Source: Phocoena phocoena
Taxonomy: Eukaryota > Chordata > Mammalia > Artiodactyla > Phocoenidae
NCBI RefSeq assembly: GCF_963924675.1
Contig: NC_089227.1
Location: forward strand, 49,222,080 to 49,286,079
Direction of reading: 5' to 3'
DNA: 64,000 nt
Below, piece after piece: positions 10,233 through 22,700 of the stretch. The position numbers and the translations under genes are program-made. Within the stretch, counting starts at the first letter, position 1, and the number at the start of each line of letters is the position of its first letter. Below the pieces are notes generated by a model. It saw nothing but the letters and a program-made list of their open reading frames with translations, did no database searches and was not told the DNA's origin.

Positions 10233-12438
10233 TACTATAAACTTTTTCATTATTTCTATTTGAACTGGATATTTTTGGAGGGATTCATTATTACATCACT
10301 GCTTTCAAGAACTCCTTTCAATAAGCCGTGCCCACACCCTTAGAGTGTAATTTCAAGTGGTAGGTGAAAGGGCATTTCAAGCTTGTAAGATGTATGAAGG
10401 AATGGAGAGGAAAAAGGTAAGCTGTATGTCCTTTCTAGTTCCCTGTGTATCAGAATCACTCTCACACTTCAAAAGAGAGCTGGGAAAAATTACTGACCTA
10501 ATCAAATATCAGTCTCATTTGATCCATTCACTTTTATAGACAAACAAAAGTAGTTTCTTTCCACAGTATTTCTCACTCTAGTTCTAAGCAGTTCAGGGAA
10601 GATAATGGAGTTGCAACCTCCATTCCCCAAAAGTGTATGCCCACATGAGGCGGAATGATATACACGCCGCTGAAACAGAGGCAGAGCAACCTATAGACAC
10701 AGTGCTGGTGATCACCAGAACCTACACCAAAGTTTATTTCTGCTTTAAAACAAGATTTATCAGAAATAAACTTGGCAGCTTTGATTCGGTACAAAGTATT
10801 ATGGAGTTAGTACTCTTTAGACCATTTCAAACTAATTTTTCACTATTTTTAGTTATTTATTAATATATTTGTATAGTGGAGGGTGTGGTTTTAACTGTTT
10901 TCCGTAAGTTTTCAAACACGCTTCTGATAGCCCCCAGTAACCAAAGAGAGACCATCCTAGCATACTCTTCATTTTGCTACAATATTGTTCATGCAAATTC
11001 GAGAAGTAAATTTATAGTTAGCCACCTCTTTTACTATAAGTCTGTAGAGCAGCCCCCAAATAATGCAAAAATTGGAGGAAGGGCAGACTGCTTGACAACG
11101 CTTAATAATTTGTTCAACTTTGGCAGAATCTATTAATTCATTCCTTGTTAATTTTCTCACAAATTGAATGGATTATTTAATGTTAATAACACAAACCCCA
11201 TTAGTTTGATTCAGTTATTTGCTATGATCTAGGTGCCAGGCTTTAGGTACCTGAGAAAAGAATTTTTAATGGTATTAATGTTGATTACAGAAATCACCTT
11301 TTTTAGAAGTCATTGTGCATGGCTGCATTTATGTATTTCTGTATTCATCTCCCCTCCAGAAGATGACTTTCTCAATTGCAAGCACTGAACTTTGTCTTCG
11401 CAATTCTAGGACCTAGTCCAGGATTGAACACACAAAAAAATAAGCATAGTTTCTTCATGAAATTTAGCCACCATTTTGAAAAATCGAAGGATCTTAAATA
11501 ATGTGTTTAACCAAACTCTAACAGAATGTCCTTTAAGAAATAGTTGGTTGTTATTTTGAATTCTCCCTTGCCAAATTTTTTAAAGCCAAACAAAACCAAA
11601 ACATCTCACAATTTTTTCCTTAGTATGCTGCTGTATCTAGCCATATAGAACATAATTACAGTGAATAATGAGGATTGGCTGCATATAAAATGTGAAGTCA
11701 AAGCTGCTTTGGATGACACAGAGCCCCAGCTTTTCCCTGGGCCATCATCTTTGCCCTCTTTTTATCCCTTCCTCTACAAATGGCAGCCACCAAAGCTTCT
11801 GCTCTGGACCTCTTGATCCAGAAGGAATAGGGTTTTCAAGTAAGAGTAGTCTTTAAAATGAATCCAGAGTATCAACTGAATTTCTTATTTTACTTGTTTG
11901 TCATGTGCACATAGCAAGTATTTGCTTAGCAAATGCAAACTAATAATATTAACTAATGCCAATTAGGAAGGTAATCAGATAAAGTCAGTGCCTTTGTAAG
12001 CCAATATAAATTACTTTCAGATTACCGGATGTTTTGAATTATCTGCACTACTGTTCCACTTTGGTCAGAATCAGAGGTTGATTCTATCTCTGAAAATACA
12101 CTCTCTGCCTTCTCATGGACACAGCTGGCTGCTTCTTAACGTTCAATGAGTTCTGAAAGGACTCAGTGCATCAGATTCCCAATAAGTGAATTATTATTGC
12201 TACGCATTGAATAGAAATGAGTGGTCCTGAAAAGGTTACTGCAATACTGAAAGTCACTTTCTGGCTAATTTGCTTTGTAAAAAAAAAAAAGGCCTGAAAT
12301 CCAGTTAGATTCAAACTGTAAAGCAGAGCATTTGATAAAATAATAATGCAAATAATCATCCCTAATATGTAAAGTCTTGCTAAATTGTTCTTATTTTTGT
12401 TGTTGTTAGAGGGAGTCAAGCACAACTAAATACCTTAG
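10233..12438. other. Non-coding intron; possible L2 tail at about 11325-11440
   Basis: Mostly unique AT-rich DNA. The part 'gtatttctgtattcatctcccctccagaagatgac' to 'ggacctagtccaggattgaac' resembles the 3' end of LINE2 (plus strand), at low identity. No exon was recognised. Confidence 0.4.
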
Positions 12439-12890
12439 GGTAGTGTTCCTCAACCAGGGACATTTTCCTCTCCAGGGGACATCTGGTAACGTCTGGAAAT
12501 ATATATATATTTTTTTTGTTTGTTTTTTTGCGGTACGCGGGCCACTCACTGCTGTGGCCTCTCCCGTTGCGGGGCACAGGCTCCAGAAGCGCAGGCTCAG
12601 CGGCCACGGCTCACGGGCCCAGCCGCTCCACGGCATGTGGGATCCTCCCGTACCGAGGCACGAACCCACATCCCCTGCTTCGGCAGGCGGACTCCCAACC
12701 ACTGCGCCACCAGGGAAGCCGTGGAAATATTTTTGATTGTTATGACTGGGTAGGGGATGCTACTGGCGTCTAGGGGATAGAGGTCAGGAATATTGCTAAA
12801 CACCCATCAACACACAGGACAGCCCCACGACAAAAAGTATCCAGTCCAAAACATCGATAGTGCCAAGATGACAAGCCCTACTCTAGAGGT
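12439..12890 (+). mobile_element. Ancient MER-type DNA transposon relic, split by a SINE
   Basis: The left part 'ttcctcaaccagggac..ccaggggacatctggtaacgtctgg' joins to the right part 'tttttgattgttatgactggg..gatgctactggcgtc..aggacagccccacgac..aatagtgccaagatgac' if the intervening CHR-2 SINE is removed. The joined element reads as a known old non-autonomous mammalian repeat. I do not assign a subfamily. The interruption dates it as older than the cetacean SINE. Confidence 0.65.
12511..12720 (-). mobile_element. CHR-2 SINE (cetacean tRNA-derived)
   Basis: The plus strand begins with a T-run followed by 'gcggtacgcgggcc' and ends in 'gcgccaccagggaagcc', the reverse complement of the CHR-2 body and head. 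The tRNA-related head (with B-box-like 'gggttcgtgcc' in the consensus, mutated here) lies at the right. The flanks share 'tggaaatat' (about 12494 and 12722), the probable target-site duplication. It is inserted in the MER relic. Confidence 0.9.
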
Positions 12891-13614
12891 GACTAGGAAA
12901 CTATTTAGGGTGTTCTGTTACGTAGTTTAAGCAATAATTATTTCTGTACAGACAACAATATGTAGTTAAGCTTGATTGCTCCAGAAATGTGGATCCCACA
13001 TCAGTACCGAGTACCAGGCGAGGTTTCCATCCTCCTCTCTATGTCCCAAACACATGGACCCCCATATAGAAACTAAGGCTCCCTTATGAAAGCAAAATCA
13101 CATCAGTTGGGCTCAGCATAGCTCCTGGCTCATATATGAGAAATTAACCACCTGGTTCTCTCCTCTTTTACTGCTAAGTAAACATCACTAACAGATCAGT
13201 GAACTTCAGGAGAGCATTAACAATTTCTGTGTTATTCTCCTCACTGGCCATAGAAAAGGGGCCCTAAAAGTTATGTGACGAATCCTTGGATGCTATCAGA
13301 AATTATGGGTCTCAGACACACTACAGGAAAAATAAACCTGTCTAGTCTATATAAGTAACCAGGATGTAATGCGAAAAGAACATTTGGGAGACTAGGCTTC
13401 CATTGCCCTAGTTGGCTGTTTACATGTAATACTAAGAACCTATGAACTATCACTCTGATTTCCAATTCTAGAGGGTGACACGTTGATAGATGTTTGGGGA
13501 AACTGCCTTTCAGACTGAATGCAGATACTTTGGTTCATTCTCACGTTCACCCTCTGTTCTCGGCCAAATTGTTACAGATGTCTTCCACTGAGTATCTCCA
13601 TTTCTTTCCAACAG
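12891..13614. other. Intron upstream of the first CALCR exon in the window
   Basis: Unique sequence with no recognised repeat. The last ~30 bases ('tctccatttctttccaacag') form the polypyrimidine tract and AG acceptor for the exon at 13615. Confidence 0.6.
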
Positions 13615-13768
13615 CCGATCTGCAAGATTCTGCACTTTTTTCACCAGTACATGATGTCGTGCAACTATTTCTGGATGCTCTGTGAAGGGGTCTATCTTCA
13701 CACTCTCATCGTGGTGTCTGTGTTCGCTGAGAGACAACGCATGTGGTGGTATTATGTCCTGGGCTGGG
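13615..13768 (+). CDS. CALCR: CALCR exon: end of ECL1, TM3, ICL2, start of TM4
   Basis: 154 bp; acceptor 'tttccaacag' and donor 'gtatgt'; starts in phase 0 and leaves one base for the next codon. It reads P-I-C-K, then '[20 protein letters not shown]', then [10 protein letters not shown] and '[17 protein letters not shown]'. Cys at residue 3 is the conserved TM3 Cys that pairs with the ECL2 Cys. The Glu of LCEG is the class B Glu 3.50 of the polar network holding the receptor inactive. In the CALCR sequences I remember a Ser stands just before this Cys, whereas here it is Ile; whether a codon was lost depends on the preceding exon, which is outside the window. Confidence 0.97.
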
Positions 13769-16700
13769 GTATGTATTTTCTGCAGCTGAGTTTTGAGCCA
13801 CCTTTACCTCTGTCTGTATATTCACAGTCTTCTTCTAGTCTTGGTCAGAGAGCAGGCAGGGCCTGAGGTCCTTTGAGGAGAGACGGGACACAGGTGCTGG
13901 CAGGAGTTCAGTCTCCAGGAGAACTTGGTAGAAGCTTTTTAACAAGTTCACATGGACTGTGATAGCAGGAGTGAGTGCAGCGAAGGAGGGGTATGACTAT
14001 GAGAATGTCTTCAGGAAACAAACCCAGCTAACAGATGGACTGAAAACATGTGCTGATTGAGAGATCTGATTAGACCCCCTTCAGTTTTATTGATCACCTG
14101 TTTGTAGAGCAAAGGAGAATTTCACATTTTGAATTCTGTACTCCCCTACCCTGGACCCACTTCCCTTCCTCAAGAGTGTTCCTTCCTGTCAATCCATCAG
14201 CAGGACTCCTCTAGTGAAGGTTCAGGAAGTGGAGTCCAGCTAAGCAACAGACATAAATAACATGGGCCTCCAAGTAGAACCTACCTGACCTCACAGTGCA
14301 TGGCAATGGCTTTGAAAAGCTTATGGTGGGACTGTTTGAGGTGTGGCTACTACTTCTTTTTTTTTTCAAGGTTCATGGATGAAGTTTATTTTCCAATTGA
14401 CAGTTTATGTTAGGTGAAACAGTCTCCATACCAGATGAGAAAGTCACTTATTCATGTGGTTGAAAGAGTGAATTAAGTTAATTGTAGTCTTTAAACGTTT
14501 AAAAACAGTCTGGGGGAAAAAAACCTATGTAGTGCTCAAACTGTACTTTTAAAAATACTATTTTATTTATACTCAAGTATGAAAAATGGGCTATACTACC
14601 ATGTTTACATACATACCAATATTGGAAACAATTCAATAATGAAGCACATCTAAATTTTATAAAGAATACACAAACATTAAAAAACACCGATTGGTTATAG
14701 AAGGCAGAATAGAAGAGAAAACGATTAGCTATCTCTGAAAAGAATCAAATCAGTTAGTAATACTCACCTATACTGCAAAGTAATATATACAAAGGAAAGT
14801 TAGTGATTGTACTGATTTTATTACTTCTACTAAGCCATTTTAATCTTCCTCACACTCAATGCAAAGAAAATAATATGAAGAAACATATGTTCTCACCATT
14901 CACAATAAAAAGAGTCTGCTTCATTCTGCAGGCCTGGCGTATTGTACAATAGAGAGCGCTTCATGGCTCAAGTGGATCAAAGTATCATTTTGATTCTGAG
15001 CCACCGAATAGAATCTCATTCATATTTGGTGACTGGACTAACTCCACAGGAGCTGCGATAGATTGAACCATTTCTGTGGAATCCCCAGATCTCACAAATA
15101 AGAAAAGGCCCTACACAAGAAAAAATGACAATCTGTCCATAAATTCTATCCATAGGCTCTTTCTCTAGTGTAAGGTGGAAAAAGGGGCCCTTTCTTGAGA
15201 ACATGGATACAAATGTTGCTGTAGTCTAAAGATTGCTGGATTGACACTGTGTCTGATATAATGAAGATAAGGTATACCTAGAAACCACTGCCAGATTAAG
15301 AAACTTCCACAACTTGTCTCAATTCTTCAAATAATGGAGCAAGTTCCTTTTCGAGGCTGACGATTAGTCCTGTATTAGCATTGCTGCTGGCTATGAAACT
15401 CACCACCAAAGGTAAACGATTGAATTGAACCAATCTGGTAGGTGTTATAGTAACAGGTGATACTTCTATTTTTTGAAAATCCAAGTTTGCTCCCTTGGTC
15501 TGTTGCAAGGGCAAAAGTAGACAAGAAACCAGGTCTCAAAGCATGCTCTGGAGCATTATCATTGGCCACTTTAATGAAAGGCACTCCACCTGTATCTGAT
15601 ACAATACCATGGAGCCCCTCAACACGTGGTAGTTTTTTATACAGGAATCGTTTGTACGTAATCCGCCATCATGAACCCCTTTCTCTGGCAGGATCAATCT
15701 CCACGCCTGGGTTTCTGGGCTGCCTGCTTCTCTGAGCTGTCACTTCAGAGGACAGCTTCTGAGACAGCTTCCTCTAAAAGCTGCTGTCACATGATTTGTG
15801 AGGTGTGGCTACTTCTGTACAAATTGACTAAGGGTGCTGAGGTCCTTGGGGACTCTCTAGAATTGTTCCCTTTCCCCGAGGGCTGCTAAAAGAACAGCTC
15901 CACTGGTGGAAGGGAAGCAGACAGATAGTAAGGCAGTGAGAGGGAAAAAGCTCGGGGACAAAAACACATGCAGTGAAACTTCCATAGTGGAGGAGGATCC
16001 CGAGGGCCATTCCACACTGTCTGTAGAGCCAAGCGCTGCCCTTACTCTCCACTGACAGGGTGACTATGACTCTTGGAGCAGAAGCTGTGAATTGCCTTCA
16101 GCTAAGCCTGACTTTTAATGCAGCATTTGGGGGAGCCCCTAAAAATATCCGTAAGAGAGGCAAAATTTCATGAGGAGGGAGGATAATCCGAAGACTTTCT
16201 GAAAACATCACACTTTGTAGTTAAACCCCTGCCCAATAATTATTGTTGCCAACTGTAAAGAAATGGTTCAGGGAAGCCATGTAAGCGGCCCAAAGTCTTC
16301 TCCACAATTTACTGCAGGGATGGCCCTATGCAATATTCGTTTACTGGTCAACCCTCCCTCATAGGAACACATGGATTTTAACCAAGTATCAATACATTAC
16401 CCAAACCCAATGGGATAATCCTTTAATGGTGGGTCAGTAGGGCAGATATTTGGGTTGCCTCAAAGTTGAACTGATGATGCTACAGCTCTTTGGTTGTAAG
16501 TAACAGATAATAAGATACTCTAATTTAGTCAGAAAGAGAAATTCTCACACTCTATAGAGTATCTCATGGAAGTCAAGAGCCAGAATGCAGCAGGGCTACT
16601 AAAAGGGCTGTTCCCTGGCAACAGCCCAGCATCCTGGATTTTTTAACCATCCAGTAAGGTTAGAAGTCAAGCTTGTGACTATCCTGCCCATCCCACCTCA

Positions 16701-19700
16701 GGTGCTAGGTCCTCCTGTTTCTCCCTGTCCTCAAAACAGGCCAGCATACAATCAAACTTGTTTTTTGTTGTTTTTTCTTTTAGTCCCAGCCTTTCCTTCC
16801 CCTGCCCTTCTCAGCTTCATACATACCCTCCCAGTGATCTCTAGTCTTCTGAAACTGGTCATGCCAGGAATCAACTAGCTACAATTTAATTCACCCCAAT
16901 AGCAATTCTGATTATCACAATAATAATGATTGGTACTGGTCAGATGCCTTCAAACTGAAAACCTGAAAATAACATCCCCCCCCGCCCCCACCCCACCCCC
17001 CCACAGACACCATTCCTGTCTGATCTAGTTTACTTATTTCCTTTGAAGTAAAATGTATGGCATACTTCTTGTCCCAATTTTGACTACTTAAAAACATCTG
17101 TCTGCCACACTCAGAAAATTTCTCATGGAAGGAAAAGGCTGCAAATTTATTCTTGCTTGTAACATTCAGCAGAGATGAGAGCACCCTGGAAGGAGCAATT
17201 TATACTGCTCTTTCCATACTGATGCTTGTGAATTCGTTATAAAACTTTTAGCATCATCGTAGTCAGCTCTTTGAAGACATCTGCTTAACACACATGTTCA
17301 TGTGTGTTACAATTCAAAGGAAAAAAGAACAAGCTGTTGTATCAAAAAGAAGGTAATGAAAATAAGTAAAATATTTATGGGATATCTTAATCAGAGAATA
17401 CTTAAAACTTTATCAGAATGATTCAAGTAGAATCCTAAGGAACGTCACATTCAGTAAGGTAAGCACAGAATCGTCCATTTAAAAGAACGAGAAGGATTTA
17501 AATTCCCATAGATGTTTAGAAAGATAGTCAACAAGTATAGTTCTAAAATGTAATTATTATTTTTTTTAACATGCCTGGGCTAAATCTATCTTTCTCCACT
17601 CCTGCACACACTAAAAGTCCACCAAACTCTTTACCATTCAAAAATCACAGTACCCAATCTGACTTCTGAGAACAAAATTGTAAGACAGCTATGATGACTT
17701 CTTTTAAAGCAATAGCCTTCTCTTAGAACTTCAGGCAAGCATTATCTTTGGATGGGAGGAAAACAAGTAAAATTACAACCAAAATAAATTCTCAACAAAA
17801 ATAGTTTCACAGAAACTTTAAAGAATTTAATAGAGCAGAGAAGAAGAAATTTCTAGTGGATATTTTTATTGTCCTTTTGAAATTATTTTCACACCAAAAC
17901 AGTACGATGGCTCCTAAAATTTAGGTCCAATGCCATGAAATAAGGTGTAACCTATGTTTTGAAAAGAGTTTGAAAGTGGGACAGCAGAAAATTTGACCCA
18001 AGAAAGTTGCGTCCAAAGACCTAACTTTGTTTGCAGGTGACGTACATCTCATCCATTCATTTCAGCTGTAATATTACCCACTCCCTCTCAAAGAATTATA
18101 AGAGACAGTATGAACATCACCCTCTGGGTGAAAAGTATCTGGTGGTGAACTTCCCCCCAACAGAAAATGAAAAAAGGCTTCTTTCAGTAGTTATTTCCTT
18201 ACACGTCTGCACTGGATGGCTTACTGGTCAATTTCTCTCAGATCGAAGCAACTTCGAACACTGAAGTTTAGTTCTCAGAAAAATCATTTATTTTACAACC
18301 CTCTTCAGATTGATTCTTCGCCTTGCTGTTTCTCCCATTGTTATAAATCAAAGAAGGAACTCCCCCATCCATGGGCTTTTATAATGAACAAGTAGAATTT
18401 ATCCAGCACTCCTGAAGAAGAATCCTGGGGAGAGAGGATTATTCTTACTCTGACCATCTTTAGTGGGCGGGAAAGGTTCTTATGACGCTTGAAGCCTGGA
18501 AGAAGAGGAAAAGGAAAGAAAAAATAAACTGTAAAAAGTGACATCATGGCTAGAGGCAGGTGAAGAGCCCTAGGAATTAACAGATATGGGTCTATACTCT
18601 TCTCTGTATTAAGTAAGAATCACATTTTCCTTTCTACAAAATGACAAGGTGGAAGTGAAGTCTCCATATTGCCTCTCTTGCTAATTCTAAAATGTGTATT
18701 TCAAAGTAAAGTCAGAGAGTGAATTTCTGATTCTAAACCTGAGTGGGATGTTAGAACTGCTGTGAATAAAACACAATCATGTTTTGTGTTAAATAGACTC
18801 AAAATTCTTCGAAGTCAAACATTTGATGGTCCTATTTTGAATTATATGCTTCATGGGTTAAGAAGCTGAGATGGTTCTTTGGTGAAAACTCAATGTTCTG
18901 AGTCTCTTTTTGCATATAATTCACAGAAAATAAAAGTGTGGAGGTCTGATTCACTTCTGAGACACATTTCTTAACTGATAATAGTTTTAAAAACTGTCTA
19001 CAAATGTGTCAGCCAAATCAAAAAGTTTTCTATTGTGCATGGGTATATTTGAGAAAAAGAATTTTTTTTTAACAAAAGTTACGACTTTACTCTAGATTAC
19101 TTTTATAGAATAAAGGTTGACTTTTAAAAGATTCAGACTGACAGGACGCATCGCCAGCAGCTATCTCCATCGTTCCATTTATAAACTCAAATCTGTTTTT
19201 GACTCATACTTCAAGTTTACTCAGGGAAGTAGATTCTGAGCTGCTTTAATAAAAGGTCCTGGAGCCAGAACTTACAGAGGGTAGGGTATGTACTAGCTAC
19301 TCTGAAGTGTTCTTGTTGAAAGAAAATAGGATCAATGCACATGATATAAACAGAAAAACAAAAAGCCCGGAAGAAATACTGAGAGCACAAAGAAGTCTTT
19401 GGAGCAATCAGACTATGGCTTTCATATGCCATCTCAGGTCCCTTCCCTTCAGGACAACCCACCTCCCCTGTGTAAGAGAGCCCAGTTCACACACAATGAA
19501 AAGCATTCTGGTCTCAATTAATAGTCATCATCATCATCATAGACATAACAATGGTATTATGGTCATAGTGAGAGTAATAATGTACCTACCACACTGGATA
19601 ATTTGTGAAAGGCTTTTAATTATCTGGATGCTGTTAACCAAACTCTCTGACAGCACATGATGTTCTAACTAAGAGCATTTTTACCTGGTTTGGCCAAAGA

Positions 19701-22700
19701 TAATCTGCACAAAAACATCAGGGCAATATGTTGACAAGACATTAAATTTGCCACTATTCTTGAAAGTAAACTACAATTTCTATAAAACTGTAGTTATAGC
19801 TTTTGTACTTTTTCACATTTTAGGGCTCCCGCTGGTGCCAACCACTGCCCATGCTATCGCAAGGGCACTGTTATTCAATGACAAGTAAGTATTGTGGTTC
19901 TTAGTTAACATATTTGAAAATAAAATGCAATTGTATTGACGTATTCCCTCCTCTTTTTTTTTAGCTGCTGGCTGAGTGTGGACACCAACCTGCTTTACAT
20001 CATCCATGGTCCTGTCATGGGGGCATTAGTGGTGAGAATTGCTTTTTAAATCCATTATTAACAGTTAATTCAATGATAATCTATAACAAGAACAATTTGA
20101 GTCTTTTTAAAAATGATTTTTATTTACTACAGTTGGGTGGAGGGGCATAAGCTCATTTCTATACAAGCCATAGCAACAATATAGGTGTTCTTTTTTTTTT
20201 CAACAATTCTATAAATTCTCCTAGTTAAAGACCAAAGGCCAGGATGTTGCTGATAAGAAAGCGAAAGACCACAAAGTCCCCCTGCAGCATTTTTCCCTGG
20301 GCTTTGCCAAACTAAACCATCTTCCATTTCACCTTTGGTCCATGAGCCATCATCATAACTACTACTGAACATGCACTTAAAGCATTTCAGGCCCTTCACA
20401 TACCTTGCCATGCTGTCACTAATAGCAGACCTTCCAAGTGGATACATTGAGACATGTTACTCATTAGGAAAACTAGACCCAAAGACTCAAGTAAACTCAC
20501 TTAAGATCACATGACTAGTAAGAAGTTGGGCCAGGAGAAAATATGACTGTCTGAATCTATATGCAAGCTCTTTATTTCCACCCATGGTTTACTGTACGTT
20601 GGCCATCATCAGAACCATCAAATTTAAAATTTAGACATTATTTTCCCCATTAACCTCAAAGATAGTGTTTTCTTTAGGCAAGAGTAAGAAAAATAAAAAC
20701 AGTCGGAGTCATAGACCATATTCTGCTCCTGCACTGAAGAAGCATCCATTAGTAACTGATCAAATTGGGTTATCACCCGGGCTGTCTCCTAACTTTCCTG
20801 GCCTTTCCAATGCAAATTCAATTTCTTTTGCCATTTTTCAGAGTAGTGGTGTACTTACTAGTTCAACTGCGCTCACAAGGACCTACTAACGTGGGTCTTG
20901 AATATTGACACAACACCCCATAAGAATTCAATTTTTATTAAAGGTCTCTTTCCTTTCTTGAATTTTTGGGGTAATAACATTTATTTCTATTCCAGGTAGA
21001 AGAATTATTCTAATTATTTTTAAATAAATGATCAATTAAATTTTAAAAACAACCTTGGTTTTAAAACTAATCTTCACAGCCAAAAGTAATTTGTGATCCA
21101 CTAGAATGGCTGATATTAAAAAGTGACCATACCAAGTGCTGGCAAGGGTGAAGAGCAACTGGAATTCTCATACAATGCTGGAGGGAATGTAACATGAAGC
21201 CACCTCTTTGGAAAACAGCGTGGCAGTTTCTCAAAGTTAAACATACACTTACCATATGAACAGGCCATTCCACTCCTAGACACTTATTCAAGTGAAATGA
21301 AAACATGCCCACACAAAGACTTGTATACAAGTATTCACAGCATGCTTATTCATAACAGTCAAATTTTGGAAACCATTCCAATTTCCATAAACAGGAGAAT
21401 GAATAAACAAATTATGTATATGTATTATTTATATAATGCAGTACTACCCAGCAGTAAAAATGAATGAAATGCCAATACACACAACACAAATGAATCCCAC
21501 AGATAGTATGTTAAACCAAAGAAACCAGACACAAAAGAATACACACCATATATTACTCCATTTCTGTGATGACAGGAATCAGCAGTTGCTGGAGGTGGGG
21601 TCCGGGAGTTGTTGACTGCAAAGGGGCGAGAGGGGACTTTCTGGGGTGGTGGAAATGCTCTTCTCTTGCTTGGAGTGGTTGTTACACAGGTACATACATT
21701 TGTCTAAACTTCCCAAATGTAAACTTAAAATCTCCATTTTATTGAACGTACATTATACCTCAATGAAGTGATTTCTTTTGAAAAGTGTTATTAGAAAAAA
21801 AGAAGTCTGGGTTAGCTTTCTCCACTGCATAAGCTTTACAGATAAATTTTTCAGCCCTCATTTTACTTCTAGTTAAGTAGTCCTGCCTAAGGGAAAAATC
21901 TTCATAATGAAAAGATAAGAAAGAGAAATCTAAAAGTGTCATTTATGACTTCCTTTGTAAAAATTATAAAAACCTAAATAAAGAATAAAACACCTTCCTT
22001 AGAGTTGAACCTAATATACTTACATATACAGGAAATTATTTTCTCATATAGGGAAAAAGGGGGGGAAATGTTAATTCACATCTGAAAAGAGTATTTGGCT
22101 CTACTGATGCTCCGTGTTCTCGTAACATGGAGCCGATTATATTACCTCTCAGGCAGTCACTTGTGTCCCGTGTAGGTGCTATCTGCCCCCCACACTGGAT
22201 AAACGAGAACTGAGGGAAGTGGGTGTCCTTCAGGGGTGCTGACCCGGACAATTTGCTCAGAACGATCATATCTTTGCAGATCAACTTCTTCTTTTTGCTC
22301 AACATCGTCCGGGTGCTTGTGAAGAAAATGAAGGAATCCCAGGAGGAGGAATCGCACATGTACCTGAAGGCGGTGAGGGCCACTCTGATCCTGGTGCCCC
22401 TGCTGGGGGTCCAGTTCGTCGTCCTTCCCTGGAGACCTTCCCACCCAGTGCTTGGAAGGATCTATGACTACGTGATGCACTCTCTGATTCACTTCCAGGT
22501 AGGGGAAGCACTTATTCAACCACTCACTCAGCTAGTTGGTGCAGGGCCCACAGTGTTCTGGGGCTCCTCTGAGATGAGAATGACCCTTTAGAACACGTGT
22601 TACCCCGAAGGTAACACGTTACCTTCTCTGTCTCTCTCACTGTCTGCTTTCCCACGTTTTGAATCTTAAAATTGGGTAAGGAGACAGGAAACAGGAGGTA

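Larger units (their letters stand above)
20032..22279. other. CALCR intron (2.25 kb)
   Basis: Contains a MIR-like part (about 20450-20580) and an old L1 fragment (about 21090-21775), annotated separately. The open frame at 20665-20889 has no recognisable domain. The acceptor for the next exon is 'atatctttgcag'. Confidence 0.6.

Noticed and set aside
4279..13614. Search for upstream CALCR exons (TM1-TM2) and for the intronic microRNAs known in this gene
   Set aside because: No matching peptide and no hairpin that I could support; they probably lie upstream of the window.
20665..20889. 74-codon open frame starting with a Lys/Ser/Asn-rich stretch
   Set aside because: No recognised domain, and it lies in an intron without exon signals.
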